The translations under genes and the position numbers were made by a program. A stretch of DNA of 64,000 nucleotides from CAYSUS01 sp964434165 (GTDB taxonomy: Bacteria; Planctomycetota; Planctomycetia; Pirellulales; Thermoguttaceae): positions 1 through 64,000 of the forward strand of contig CAYSUS010000012.1 of NCBI GenBank assembly GCA_964434165.1. The letters are read 5' to 3'. Positions 1 to 7,062 of this stretch are shown one piece after another. Each line of letters begins with the position of its first letter. Positions within the stretch are counted from its first letter, which is position 1. Under the pieces are notes generated by a model. It did not search any database, was not told the origin of the DNA, and saw only the letters and a list, made by a program, of their open reading frames with translations.

Positions 1-40
1 ATGAAACCCCACAACCCTCCATAGGTTCCGCTAACTCTGA

Positions 41-1006
41 ATCAGAACACTAGCGAATCGCACGAACTTCACGATCACCGGCGTCGACATCGAGCCCGGC
101 TGCCAGCCGCTGTTCGAGAGGAACGTCCGCGAAGCCGGTCTACAGGATCGCGTGCGATTCGTGGTCGGCGACGCCCAGAAGCTGCCGTTTCCCGACGACT
201 CCGCCGACATGATCGTAAGCCGCGGAACGCTGGTCTTCATCCCCGATCTGGCTAAGGCGTTGCGCGAAGCCAACCGCGTGCTCAAACCCACGGGCGTGGC
301 ATTCATGGGCGGTCGCTATCTCTACACGCCGCGCGAGCATCGAATGTCGACCGAGCGGCTGCGGGAGATCGTCGCCGAATCGGGCGTCGCCGGCGCCGAG
401 GTGATCGACGCCCGTGGGCAGTGGGTGAAGATTATCGGCCCGCAGGCGCCCGCCGCCGCGCGGGAGTTCCAAGGCGGGCCCGAGATGCTCGCGCGCCGCC
501 TGGTGGCCGACTACTACATCACCGAGGGCCGCTGCCTCCTGATCCATCGCGGCGACGGAGGCCTGGAGCAGGCGCTGCAGCAGGGCATCCTGCAGATCAC
601 CAAGCTGCACGTTACCGCGATCTATCCGAACGAAGAGGCGGTTTCTGCCGCCGCCGAGAGGATTCGCCAGGCGGGGCAGGACGACCGGATCACCTGCCGC
701 GTGGGCGACATCCACGCCCTGCCGTTCGAGGACGGATCGTTTGATTTGGTCGCCGGCGTGGGGCCCGTACTGATCTGGGGCGACCGGCCCAAGGCCATGC
801 GCGAGATCCACCGCGTGTTGGCCGAAGGGGGCGTGGGCTATGTCGGCGGACGCTACCTGTACATGCCGGATTTCCGCAAGGTCTCCAGCGAGGCGCTGCG
901 TCACAGCGCCGCTGAGACGGGCATCCCGTCCATTCGAGTGATCGACGACATGGGCCAATGGGTGGAGATCCGGAAGGGTATCAAGGACCGGGGCTTCTGC
1001 GATTGA
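41..1006 (+). pseudogene. 5'-truncated SAM-dependent methyltransferase (tandem Methyltransf_11-like halves)
   Basis: The reading frame is open from just after a TGA at 38-40 and ends at a TGA at 1004-1006. It contains two successive halves of class I methyltransferase character. The first runs from post-motif I (TGVDIEPGCQ) through GDAQKLPFPDDSADMIVS and NRVLKPTG. The second has CRVGDIHALPFEDGSFDLV and HRVLAEGG. Both halves end in a similar GGRYLYxP segment, so this is an internal duplication. The glycine-rich SAM-binding motif I that should precede TGVDIEP is missing: upstream of codon 41 there is no coding continuation, and the first usable start (GTG at 152) would begin inside the fold. 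This looks like a gene that lost its N-terminus, or a junction at the window edge. Substrate cannot be assigned. Confidence 0.6.
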
Positions 1007-1829
1007 GGGCACCCCGCCTCGGTGACGCCGTGCGGACACCGTACCGGCCGATTACTTGCTCCGCGAATCGAGGGCATAGAACAGCCGCTTCCCGCCCAGC
1101 CCGCGAGAGCCACCCTGCCGCTAACCAAAACGGCGCTCTCCAGAAGAGACTTCGAGAGTCTGGGGGGAGACGCCCGGGGTGCGGGACCAACTGCCCGGTG
1201 TGGGGCGGGACGCGGCGTCTGCGGCCCGCAAACTGAGAGCGCGGACGGGTGCCCGCGTCGATCCGAAGCTCTTTTCCCACAACGCCTTAACGCAAAACGC
1301 CGAGGGCTCGCGCTCTCGGCGTCGTCCGCTAACTGGCGGGTACTCAGGTTCGGACTTTTTGAAGTAGCTCCCTGCTCCCAACGCGATCCGAACCGCTCGC
1401 TCTGACCGGTAAACGCAAGGCTCTGTAGCTTGATCGGTTAGCGGATTTCGTCTCGCCTGTCGATCCGAAACGGGTGAAAACCGGCCGGCGGCGTCCCCGG
1501 CTGGGGCTTGTTAACCGGGGAGGGGATTCGTATTTCGATGGACAATCGTGGTTCACTCCTATGCAGGAAAGGCGAGTACGTTCCGCGCCGAGGAGATATA
1601 TCACCTGGAGGCGTTTGACAGTCGGTTTCCGACCAAAACCGCAACGAAGTCGACAAACCCCGCCAAGGGGGCTTGCATGGCTCCGGCCGAGGTGACCGAA
1701 GCAGTTCGCAGGCCTCGACAGAAAGGCGCCCGTGACGGGTAGTCCTTGTGCAGTTGGCGAAAACCAAAAGGGGCGTCAAGATTGACTGTCACGCGCACTC
1801 AATCTGATGGCGCAATCGCGGTCGAAACG
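1007..1829. other. 823-bp intergenic region, no gene recognised
   Basis: I see no convincing coding frame or known RNA here. There are small palindromes (an 8-bp stem ACGCCGAG/CTCGGCGT near 1287-1313) and a stretch at about 1420-1445 that resembles the 5' part of a tRNA, without an acceptable T-arm or anticodon stem. Together with the truncated methyltransferase upstream this may be a decayed or recombined segment. Confidence 0.4.
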
Positions 1830-2318
1830 CTATTGACAGTCCGCGCACCGCCCTTTTAGAAGCACTTCGGTGACGCCAGACAAGACCTCCGGCCGCCTGC
1901 CTTTCGGAGCGGTGAACCTGACTTCCACCCCGGGCAGACAAGTTGCCTTGCCGCAATCGATGCAAACGAAGTGGGGATGGTCTTCTGGATGCTGGGAATG
2001 CTCCCCGACAGCACTGAACCGCCAGACACGATCGCCCAGGTCGAGTCGTTTGGCCAACCCTGCCTCTGCCAAGTCGACCAGGCAGCGGTAGATCGTGGAG
2101 CGATCGAAGCCAAGGGGAGTAAGCTGATCGGCAACCTCCACATGACTCAACGGCTTGTTGTTGGCCGTGAGGCACTGAAGAACTGCCAAGCGGCTTGGCG
2201 TGCATCGCAGGCCTACCGAGTGGAGCAGTTCGCGCGCGGCGGCTACCGACCAGGTCGCTTCCGACTCGAGCGGTGCCTTGGGTGTGTTGCCGGGATCGCT
2301 GCTTCTTTTCGCGCTCAT
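1830..2318 (-). CDS. Fur/Zur-family metal-dependent repressor
   Basis: Protein of 162 residues, the usual Fur-family length. The N-terminal half is a winged helix (GLRCTPSRLAVLQCL, then SHVEVADQL, DRSTIYRCLVDLAEAGL). The C-terminal half carries the metal-site signature EHSQHPEDHPHFVCIDCG and a terminal CADC, giving two CxxC pairs for the structural zinc. The ATG at 2318 is preferred over an upstream TTG (2339) because AGAGG lies at proper distance and a promoter-like pair TTGCAT-N17-TAGACT sits just upstream. The gene is divergent from the sufE-like operon. A TGCA-N13-TGCA element overlaps its promoter, suggesting autoregulation. Neighbouring COG0523 GTPase and DksA2-like genes favour zinc (Zur) sensing; Fur or another specificity is not excluded. 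Confidence 0.88.
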   Translation of the reverse strand: MSAKRSSDPGNTPKAPLESEATWSVAAARELLHSVGLRCTPSRLAVLQCLTANNKPLSHVEVADQLTPLGFDRSTIYRCLVDLAEAGLAKRLDLGDRVWRFSAVGEHSQHPEDHPHFVCIDCGKATCLPGVEVRFTAPKGRRPEVLSGVTEVLLKGRCADCQ

Positions 2319-2338
2319 GCCAGAACCTCTTACACACA

Positions 2339-2367
2339 AGTCTAGCGCATCTGCATCTCATATGCAA
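2339..2367 (-). promoter_or_regulatory. Predicted promoter of the Fur/Zur-like gene
   Basis: On the minus strand a -35-like TTGCAT (2362-2367) is followed by exactly 17 bases and a -10-like TAGACT (2339-2344), 20 bases before the ATG at 2318. The element overlaps the candidate operator at 2352-2372. Confidence 0.45.
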
Positions 2368-2372
2368 CTGCA
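2352..2372. promoter_or_regulatory. Candidate Fur-family operator, site A (TGCA-N13-TGCA)
   Basis: TGCA at 2352-2355 and at 2369-2372, 17 bp apart start to start, with an inner inverted repeat TGCAT-N5-ATGCA (2352-2366). The same spacing occurs upstream of the sufE-like gene and of the FAD oxidoreductase gene. It overlaps the predicted promoter of the repressor gene. Confidence 0.55.
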
Positions 2373-2552
2373 ACAATAGTTTTCTGCATGGCCAAGCGGG
2401 GCGTTCTGCAAGGGTGGCGGTATTCCGAAACTCCCGGGAGGCCGAGCCACCTCGGGCAGCGGTACTGCTCAACCCCCTGCCAAGCGGGGCTTGGGAGCCT
2501 CGAAAGGCGGCGGCCGCAGCGAACCACCAGAACCGGCAAGCGGAATCCAGTG

Positions 2553-2581
2553 TTGAAGGCGAATTGCACATGCGATATGAT
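2553..2581 (+). promoter_or_regulatory. Predicted sigma70-type promoter of the sufE-fmdB-cobW operon
   Basis: TTGAAG (2553-2558), 17-bp spacer, TATGAT (2576-2581): one mismatch from the -10 consensus. The -10 box lies inside the TGCA-N13-TGCA element, so a bound repressor would block polymerase. Confidence 0.6.
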
Positions 2582-2585
2582 TGCA
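2565..2585. promoter_or_regulatory. Candidate Fur-family operator, site B (TGCA-N13-TGCA)
   Basis: TGCA at 2565-2568 and 2582-2585, flanked as ATTGCA and TGCAAAT, so the arms form an inverted repeat. Aligned without gaps to site C (5082-5102) most positions match. It ends 45 bp before the GTG start of the sufE-like gene. Confidence 0.6.
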
Positions 2586-2630
2586 AATAATCGAAACTGC
2601 CCCAACGACCTTATCATTGGAAGTGCCGCT

Positions 2631-3122
2631 GTGCCCATCGAGCCGACGACGATGCCCCCGGCCGAGTGCTCGGACCGCTTCACGTGTCCCCTCAACGCCG
2701 CAATCGAGGAGATCGTGGCTGAATTCGAGGACGTCACCGACTGGGACGACCGCTATCAAGTGCTCCTGGAGATGGGTGAGACCATGCCCGAACTGAAGGA
2801 GCACTTGAAGACGGACGCAAACCAAGTCGACGGATGCCTCAGTCGTGCCTGGCTGATCGCCCGGCGCGACCCTGGAGAGCCTCCCGTCTTCCGGTTCCTC
2901 GCCGACAGCGACTCCCAAATCGTCCGCGGGCTTCTTGCCATCCTTCTGCGGATCCTCTCCGGCCGGACGGCGGATGAGATTCTCGCTTGCGATGTCCACT
3001 GCGTTTTCGCACGGATTCAGCTCGATCGTCATCTCAGCGCGAGCCGCCGCAATGGGTTGTCGGCCGCCATTCGGCGAATCCAGTCTTTGGCCAGAAGCTA
3101 CGAGACGGGCGTTGAGCCATGA
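2631..3122 (+). CDS. SufE-family sulfur acceptor protein
   Basis: About 163 residues in the Fe-S metabolism-associated (SufE/CsdE) fold. The conserved run starts with IEEIVAEFEDVTDWDDRYQ, continues through an active-site loop VDGC (Cys at about residue 69, equivalent to the persulfide-accepting cysteine of SufE) and ends with a helix LSASRRNGLSAAIRRI. SufE takes sulfur from the SufS cysteine desulfurase and passes it to the SufBCD scaffold; no sufS, sufB or sufC lies in this window. The GTG at 2631 is chosen because it lies downstream of the promoter and operator and has GGAAG before it; ATG at 2652 is an alternative. First gene of a likely four-gene operon. Confidence 0.8.
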   Translation: MPIEPTTMPPAECSDRFTCPLNAAIEEIVAEFEDVTDWDDRYQVLLEMGETMPELKEHLKTDANQVDGCLSRAWLIARRDPGEPPVFRFLADSDSQIVRGLLAILLRILSGRTADEILACDVHCVFARIQLDRHLSASRRNGLSAAIRRIQSLARSYETGVEP

Positions 3123-3165
3123 AGGAGTCCGTCGGGAGGAGTCCCAGCCAAGCCGAGGGTATAGG

Positions 3166-3474
3166 ATGCCCACATACGAATACGTGTGCGAAGCGACCGG
3201 CCATCGACTCGAGGTCCGTCATGGGTTTTCGGAGTGCGTTGAGACCTGGGGGGAGCTCTGCAAGCTCGCCGGCGCGGACCCGGGCCTTACGCCGCTCGAT
3301 ATCCCCGTGTCCCGGGTCTTTTCGGGCGGGTTGATGATTCGCACCGCGAAGCGGGGTGCGCAGCCGCAGCAGGCCGCTTCGCTGGCCGGCGCTCACCGCC
3401 ACGGTCCCGATTGCAGTTGTTGCTCTCCCCCGTGGCTTCGCTCGCGAGATACGGACGCCGATCCGGGAAGCTGA
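3166..3474 (+). CDS. FmdB-like small zinc-ribbon protein, divergent
   Basis: Protein of 102 residues starting MPTYEYVCEATGHRLE, the typical opening of the FmdB family of putative regulatory zinc ribbons (MPxYEYxC..CG). Only the first cysteine of the usual CxxC pair is kept; a second metal-like cluster HRHGPDCSCC lies near the C-terminus. Starts 43 bases after the sufE-like gene and overlaps nothing real downstream except a 32-base gap to the CobW start. Role unknown; co-transcription with a SufE-like protein and a COG0523 GTPase suggests a function in metal or cofactor handling. Confidence 0.65.
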   Translation: MPTYEYVCEATGHRLEVRHGFSECVETWGELCKLAGADPGLTPLDIPVSRVFSGGLMIRTAKRGAQPQQAASLAGAHRHGPDCSCCSPPWLRSRDTDADPGS

Positions 3475-3505
3475 ACCTCATTGCTGGCTTCGCCTTCTCT
3501 CCACC

Positions 3506-4561
3506 ATGACTGTAGCGTGCGTGCCCACCAATCTGATCACCGGCTATCTCGGTGTTGGAAAGACGACAGCAATCGTCAACCTCCTTCGGCGCCGGCCTGA
3601 CGGTAGCCGTTGGGCGGTTCTGGTCAACGAGTTCGGCGAAGTCTCGATCGATCAGGTTCCACTCGCCGAGGCGTCGGGCGACGGCGTGGTGATTCGCGAA
3701 GTGGCCGGCGGCTGTCTCTGTTGCAGCGCGGGCTTGCCGATGGACGCGGCCGTTGCCCAAATCCTGCGCCAAGCCCGTCCGGAGCGCCTCCTCATCGAGA
3801 CGACCGGCCTGGGCCATCCTTGGCGGATGCTCGACGTGTTGAGAAAGAAACCCCTGGGCGACGCGATCGAGTTGCGCGCCACGGTCTGCCTGGTTGATCC
3901 TCGGCGGCTGGAGGATCGGCAAGCTGCCTCGCCGACGTTCCTGGATCAGGTTAATTTGGCGGACGTGCTGGTTGCCAACAAGGCGGATCTGGCCGACGCC
4001 GAAACCATGCAACGATTCGACCGGTGGTCGACGTCGCTATTCCCTCCCAAGCAGCTTGTCGCTGTCGTGAAGCACGGAGGAATCGAACCGGAGTGGTTGG
4101 ATGCTCTCCCAGACCCGCGCCGAGCGCCGTTGTTTCCCGAATGGCACTCTCACGGCGATTCCGCGGCGCACACGCATCAGCCGGTCCAGATCACATCGCC
4201 CGTGAGGGCCCCGGTTTCCCCGCGCCGACCGTACCGTCAGCAGAGCGGTTCTTCCGAGCACGACGCTTGCGGTTGGATCTTCTCCCCCGATGACGTGTTC
4301 GACGAAGATCGGCTGATGGAGCTTCTGTTGGACTCCTTCGATGTGGAGCGATTGAAGGGTGTCTTCCGCATCGGTAGCGAGTGGGTTCTGATCAACCGCA
4401 GTGCCCGGGAGATGGAAGCCGCGTTTGTCGCCTACCGCCGCGACAGTCGTTTGGAGGTGATCGCCGGGGAGGCGCAGATCGACTGGGATGAACTGGAGGC
4501 GGGGCTGCTCGCTTGCCTTACGCCGGAAACGGGTTGTCCAGGTGAAGGAGCAACCGGATGA
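3506..4561 (+). CDS. CobW/COG0523-family metallochaperone GTPase
   Basis: 351-residue G3E-family GTPase. Visible motifs: Walker A GYLGVGKT (residues 13-20), the metal-binding GGCLCC motif (Cys 70, 72, 73) that defines COG0523, switch residues LIETTGLGHP, and the base-specificity motif NKAD. A histidine-containing stretch (WHSHGDSAAHTHQP) precedes the C-terminal CobW_C-like domain (GWIFSPDDVFDEDRL ... GVFRIG). COG0523 proteins use GTP hydrolysis to deliver zinc or another metal to client proteins and are often repressed by Zur. Its place behind a Fur/Zur-type operator supports the zinc reading. ATG start at 3506; its stop overlaps the next start (ATGA). Confidence 0.88.
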   Translation: MTVACVPTNLITGYLGVGKTTAIVNLLRRRPDGSRWAVLVNEFGEVSIDQVPLAEASGDGVVIREVAGGCLCCSAGLPMDAAVAQILRQARPERLLIETTGLGHPWRMLDVLRKKPLGDAIELRATVCLVDPRRLEDRQAASPTFLDQVNLADVLVANKADLADAETMQRFDRWSTSLFPPKQLVAVVKHGGIEPEWLDALPDPRRAPLFPEWHSHGDSAAHTHQPVQITSPVRAPVSPRRPYRQQSGSSEHDACGWIFSPDDVFDEDRLMELLLDSFDVERLKGVFRIGSEWVLINRSAREMEAAFVAYRRDSRLEVIAGEAQIDWDELEAGLLACLTPETGCPGEGATG

Positions 4562-5073
4562 CGACCGCGACAGCAGGTTTTCGCTGCAGTCCGGCCTTGC
4601 GCCGATTCCTGATCGAGATCCCGCGCATTCACGAATGCACGGTGGTGCGCGTCGAGTTGAAGGACGCCGGCTCCAAATCCGCTGCGCATACCGTCCTGAC
4701 ACTCTCATCACCGAATCGGCGTGAACGCCGCTGGCGTCTCTCGCGTCCGTCGCACGAGGTCAGCACTGAAGATCTTGCACCCATCCGACGGTCCTTGGTT
4801 TGCCGGTCATGGTTTTCTGCCTGGTTGGGACGCGCATTCCAGTTGGGGGGGTGGTGGCTCGGTTTCACCAGTTTCTTCGCGATGGGCAGCACCTGCCCGT
4901 GTTGCGGTCAGGCTGGCTGCCCCATGGGAATCGGCGCGGCAGGCACGCTTGGGGCAGTGGCCGCGCTGGCTTTCTCCAAGCTCAAGTCCCTTGGCCGACG
5001 CCGCGGAAGCGCGCGCGCCGAGCCGTTCGCAGGGCAGCACGCCGTAGAAGGCAAACCGGGCTTGCCGTGTTGA
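4558..5073 (+). CDS. Hypothetical protein with cysteine-rich CPCCGQAGCP motif and one membrane segment
   Basis: 171 residues, translationally coupled to the CobW gene by a 4-bp ATGA overlap. The N-terminal half is soluble. Around residues 95-145 there is a tryptophan/glycine-rich hydrophobic stretch, then CPCCGQAGCP and a second hydrophobic stretch (MGIGAAGTLGAVAALAF), suggesting one or two membrane passes with a metal-binding cysteine patch between them. I recognise no family. Its coupling to a metallochaperone makes a metal-related membrane role the most economical guess. Confidence 0.6.
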   Translation: MTTATAGFRCSPALRRFLIEIPRIHECTVVRVELKDAGSKSAAHTVLTLSSPNRRERRWRLSRPSHEVSTEDLAPIRRSLVCRSWFSAWLGRAFQLGGWWLGFTSFFAMGSTCPCCGQAGCPMGIGAAGTLGAVAALAFSKLKSLGRRRGSARAEPFAGQHAVEGKPGLPC

Positions 5074-5097
5074 CTTCGATATGCACATGCATATTAT
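5070..5097 (+). promoter_or_regulatory. Predicted promoter of the FAD oxidoreductase-dksA-feoB operon
   Basis: TTGACT (5070-5075), 16-bp spacer, TATTAT (5092-5097), one mismatch from the -10 consensus. It is embedded in the TGCA-N13-TGCA element, the same arrangement as at 2553-2585. Confidence 0.55.
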
Positions 5098-5102
5098 TTG
5101 CA
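5082..5102. promoter_or_regulatory. Candidate Fur-family operator, site C (TGCA-N13-TGCA)
   Basis: TGCA at 5082-5085 and 5099-5102; an additional perfect inverted repeat TATGCA-CA-TGCATA occupies 5080-5093. The element ends 46 bp before the ATG at 5149, matching the 45-bp distance of site B from its gene. Confidence 0.6.
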
Positions 5103-5148
5103 GGTGCGCGGAGTTGAACCTACCCGGCAGGGCGTGCGGAGAGCATCG

Positions 5149-6273
5149 ATGACAGCCAGCCAGCGGCATACCGACGTGATCGTGGTTGGAGCCGGAGCAG
5201 CCGGAATCGGTGTCGCGGTTGCCTTGAAACACGCGGGCGTGGGTGAATTCGTGGTTCTCGACAGGAGCGAGGTCGGCGCCTCGTTTCGTCGCTGGCCGCG
5301 GGAGATGCGGTTCATCAGTCCGTCGTTTCCCAGCAACAGCATAGGAATGCTCGACCTCAACGCCGTGGCGGTTGGCACGTCGCCGGCCTACACGCTCGGC
5401 CGGGAGCACCCCAACGGGGCGGAGTACGCCCGCTACTTGCAGGGGGTGTCCAAGTTCTTCGAATTGCCCGTCCGTTGCGGAATCGACGTGCATGCTGTTG
5501 AGCCCGCCGATGGGGCAGGATTCCGCTTGCGAACGAGTGATGGTCAGTGGAAGTGCCGCTTCGTCGTGTGGGCCGGCGGTGAGTTTCAGTATCCGCGTCG
5601 CGCCGCATTTCCCGGAGCCGAATCTGGGGTGCACAACGCCGAGGTGTCCTCCTGGGCCCAGTGGCCCGAGGAGGAGGCCGTCATCATCGGCGGGTATGAG
5701 AGCGGCATTGATGCGGCTACCCATCTGGTCCAATCCGGCCGACGCGCCGTCGTTCTCGAACGGCAGCCGGTATGGGATTCCGAGGAGTCCGATCCGAGCG
5801 TCGTCCTCTCGCCGTTTACTCGCGAGCGGCTCGATGCGGCCCTGGAGACCGGGCGACTGCAATTGCAGGGCGGCGTCGAGGTGGAAAAGATCGAGCGTGT
5901 GGGTTCGCGGTATTCCGTGCTTGCCGTCGACGGAAAGCGCTGGGCTACTGCCGCGCCGCCGATCTTGGCCGTGGGCTTCGAGGGCAGCCACCGGATGCTC
6001 GGGGATCTCTTCGAATCGCGAACCGACGGCTTTCCGCACTTAACCGAGTGCGACGAATCGACCCGTGTCCCGGGGTTGTTTCTCGCGGGCCCTGCGGTGC
6101 GGCATGAACACCACGTCTTCTGTTTCATCTACAAGTTCCGCCAACGATTTGCCGTTGTCGCCCAGGCGATCGGCAGCCGGCTGGGCGTGGATACCTCCGA
6201 GATCGAACAATATCGTTCGTGGGGTATGTTCCTCGATGATCTTTCCTGCTGTGGGCAGGAATGTGTTTGCTGA
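5149..6273 (+). CDS. FAD/NAD(P)-dependent oxidoreductase (CzcO/YpdA-like)
   Basis: 374 residues. N-terminal dinucleotide-binding fold VIVVGAGAAGIG followed by an acidic residue at the end of strand 2 (VVLDRSE). A second nucleotide-binding motif EAVIIGGYESGIDAA is in the middle and a C-terminal VPGLFLAGPAV segment matches the FAD-binding third motif. Overall this is the pyridine nucleotide-disulfide oxidoreductase or putative flavoprotein (CzcO-like) family. It lacks a redox CxxxxC next to the FAD fold but ends in a cysteine cluster CCGQECVC, which recalls the CCGQ in the neighbouring membrane protein. First gene after the operator-promoter at 5070-5102. Substrate unknown. Confidence 0.8.
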   Translation: MTASQRHTDVIVVGAGAAGIGVAVALKHAGVGEFVVLDRSEVGASFRRWPREMRFISPSFPSNSIGMLDLNAVAVGTSPAYTLGREHPNGAEYARYLQGVSKFFELPVRCGIDVHAVEPADGAGFRLRTSDGQWKCRFVVWAGGEFQYPRRAAFPGAESGVHNAEVSSWAQWPEEEAVIIGGYESGIDAATHLVQSGRRAVVLERQPVWDSEESDPSVVLSPFTRERLDAALETGRLQLQGGVEVEKIERVGSRYSVLAVDGKRWATAAPPILAVGFEGSHRMLGDLFESRTDGFPHLTECDESTRVPGLFLAGPAVRHEHHVFCFIYKFRQRFAVVAQAIGSRLGVDTSEIEQYRSWGMFLDDLSCCGQECVC

Positions 6274-6293
6274 TGTTAGCAAAAGGTAGTCGC

Positions 6294-6659
6294 ATGAAGA
6301 AGTTGGACGTAGAGCGTTATCGGCGCCAGCTCTTGGGGCTGCGCGCTCGCCTTCGCGGCGACACGCAGAGCCTCGCGCAGCGCGCCTTGGATACTGCCGA
6401 CAGCAGTCGAATGCCGATTCACATGGCCGATCGCGGAACGGACGAAGCAGCGCGCGAGTGTGACCTCATGCTTTCGCAGCAGGAAGCGGGCACCCTGGAT
6501 CGCATCGAGGCGGCGCTGGAGCGGATCGAGGATGGCGTGTTCGGTATTTGCCTGGCAACCGGAAAGCCCATTCCCAAAGCCCGTCTCGATGCGGTTCCGT
6601 ACACCGAGTTCTGTGTCGAGTACGCAGCACAGCTGGAAGGCGACGGCGGGTTGCCATGA
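6294..6659 (+). CDS. DksA/TraR-family RNA polymerase-binding protein, cysteine-poor (DksA2-like)
   Basis: 121 residues: an N-terminal coiled-coil (RYRRQLLGLRARL ... DRIEAALERIEDG) and a zinc-finger-like C-terminal domain. The four-cysteine finger of canonical DksA is reduced to C-x2-T-x17-C-x2-Y (Cys86, Thr89, Cys107, Tyr110). Pseudomonas aeruginosa DksA2, a zinc-independent DksA made under zinc starvation from a Zur-controlled gene, has a nearly identical reduction (from memory C-x2-T-x17-C-x2-A). The protein should bind the RNA polymerase secondary channel with ppGpp without needing structural zinc. Start ATG 6294 has AAAAGG upstream; the gene follows the oxidoreductase by 20 bp. Confidence 0.85.
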   Translation: MKKLDVERYRRQLLGLRARLRGDTQSLAQRALDTADSSRMPIHMADRGTDEAARECDLMLSQQEAGTLDRIEAALERIEDGVFGICLATGKPIPKARLDAVPYTEFCVEYAAQLEGDGGLP

Positions 6660-6741
6660 TTGCCGTACCCTCGGACGCTGGCCAAAACGCCGACATCAAC
6701 CAACTCCTGACAACACCAACTCCTACAACGAGGAACCATTC

Positions 6742-6984
6742 ATGGCTCTCACGGAATCGCATCTGTTCGCAACCAATGTACTGCACGACGCACGAGTCTG
6801 CTTCCTGGCGGGAAAATGCGCCGGTTGCGACAACAACGAGATTGATGCCGCCGAGGTGGAGTACTGCATCGCCAGTGGATTCGTGCGCGTTCAGCGCCGG
6901 GGCGATGGCCGCACCTGGATCACGCATATCAACAACGTTGCCATATCGTACGAGCCAGGCCCGCCAGACGGGCCGGCGGCCTGA
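6742..6984 (+). CDS. Small hypothetical protein (80 aa)
   Basis: Short protein with GAGGAA before the ATG. It has a cysteine pair in AGKCAGCDNNEID and a further cysteine (EYCIASGFVRV); the C-terminal half reads like a small beta-rich domain (RVQRRGDGRTWITHI). No family recognised. It sits between the DksA2-like gene and feoB in the same operon, so small metal-binding or regulatory functions are plausible (FeoA/FeoC-like position, but no FeoA similarity seen). Confidence 0.6.
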   Translation: MALTESHLFATNVLHDARVCFLAGKCAGCDNNEIDAAEVEYCIASGFVRVQRRGDGRTWITHINNVAISYEPGPPDGPAA

Positions 6985-7062
6985 CCCGACCGTTGAAGGA
7001 GGGCGAAGCCCTGTAGCCCGCGGCCCCTGGCGAACCGGGAGTTCTGAACCGGGATAGACCTT

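Noticed and set aside
140..1039. Long minus-strand open frame
   Set aside because: It is the complement of the methyltransferase frame; its sequence shows no family and the high-GC third-position bias creates such shadows.
1420..1500. Possible tRNA (GGCTCTGTAGCTTGATCGGT resembles a tRNA 5' half)
   Set aside because: No matching acceptor end, anticodon stem or T-arm (GTTCRANYC) at the expected distance. At best a remnant.
2388..2630. Longer N-terminus for the SufE-like protein (start at 2388)
   Set aside because: It would run through the promoter and operator, and the extra residues do not match SufE.
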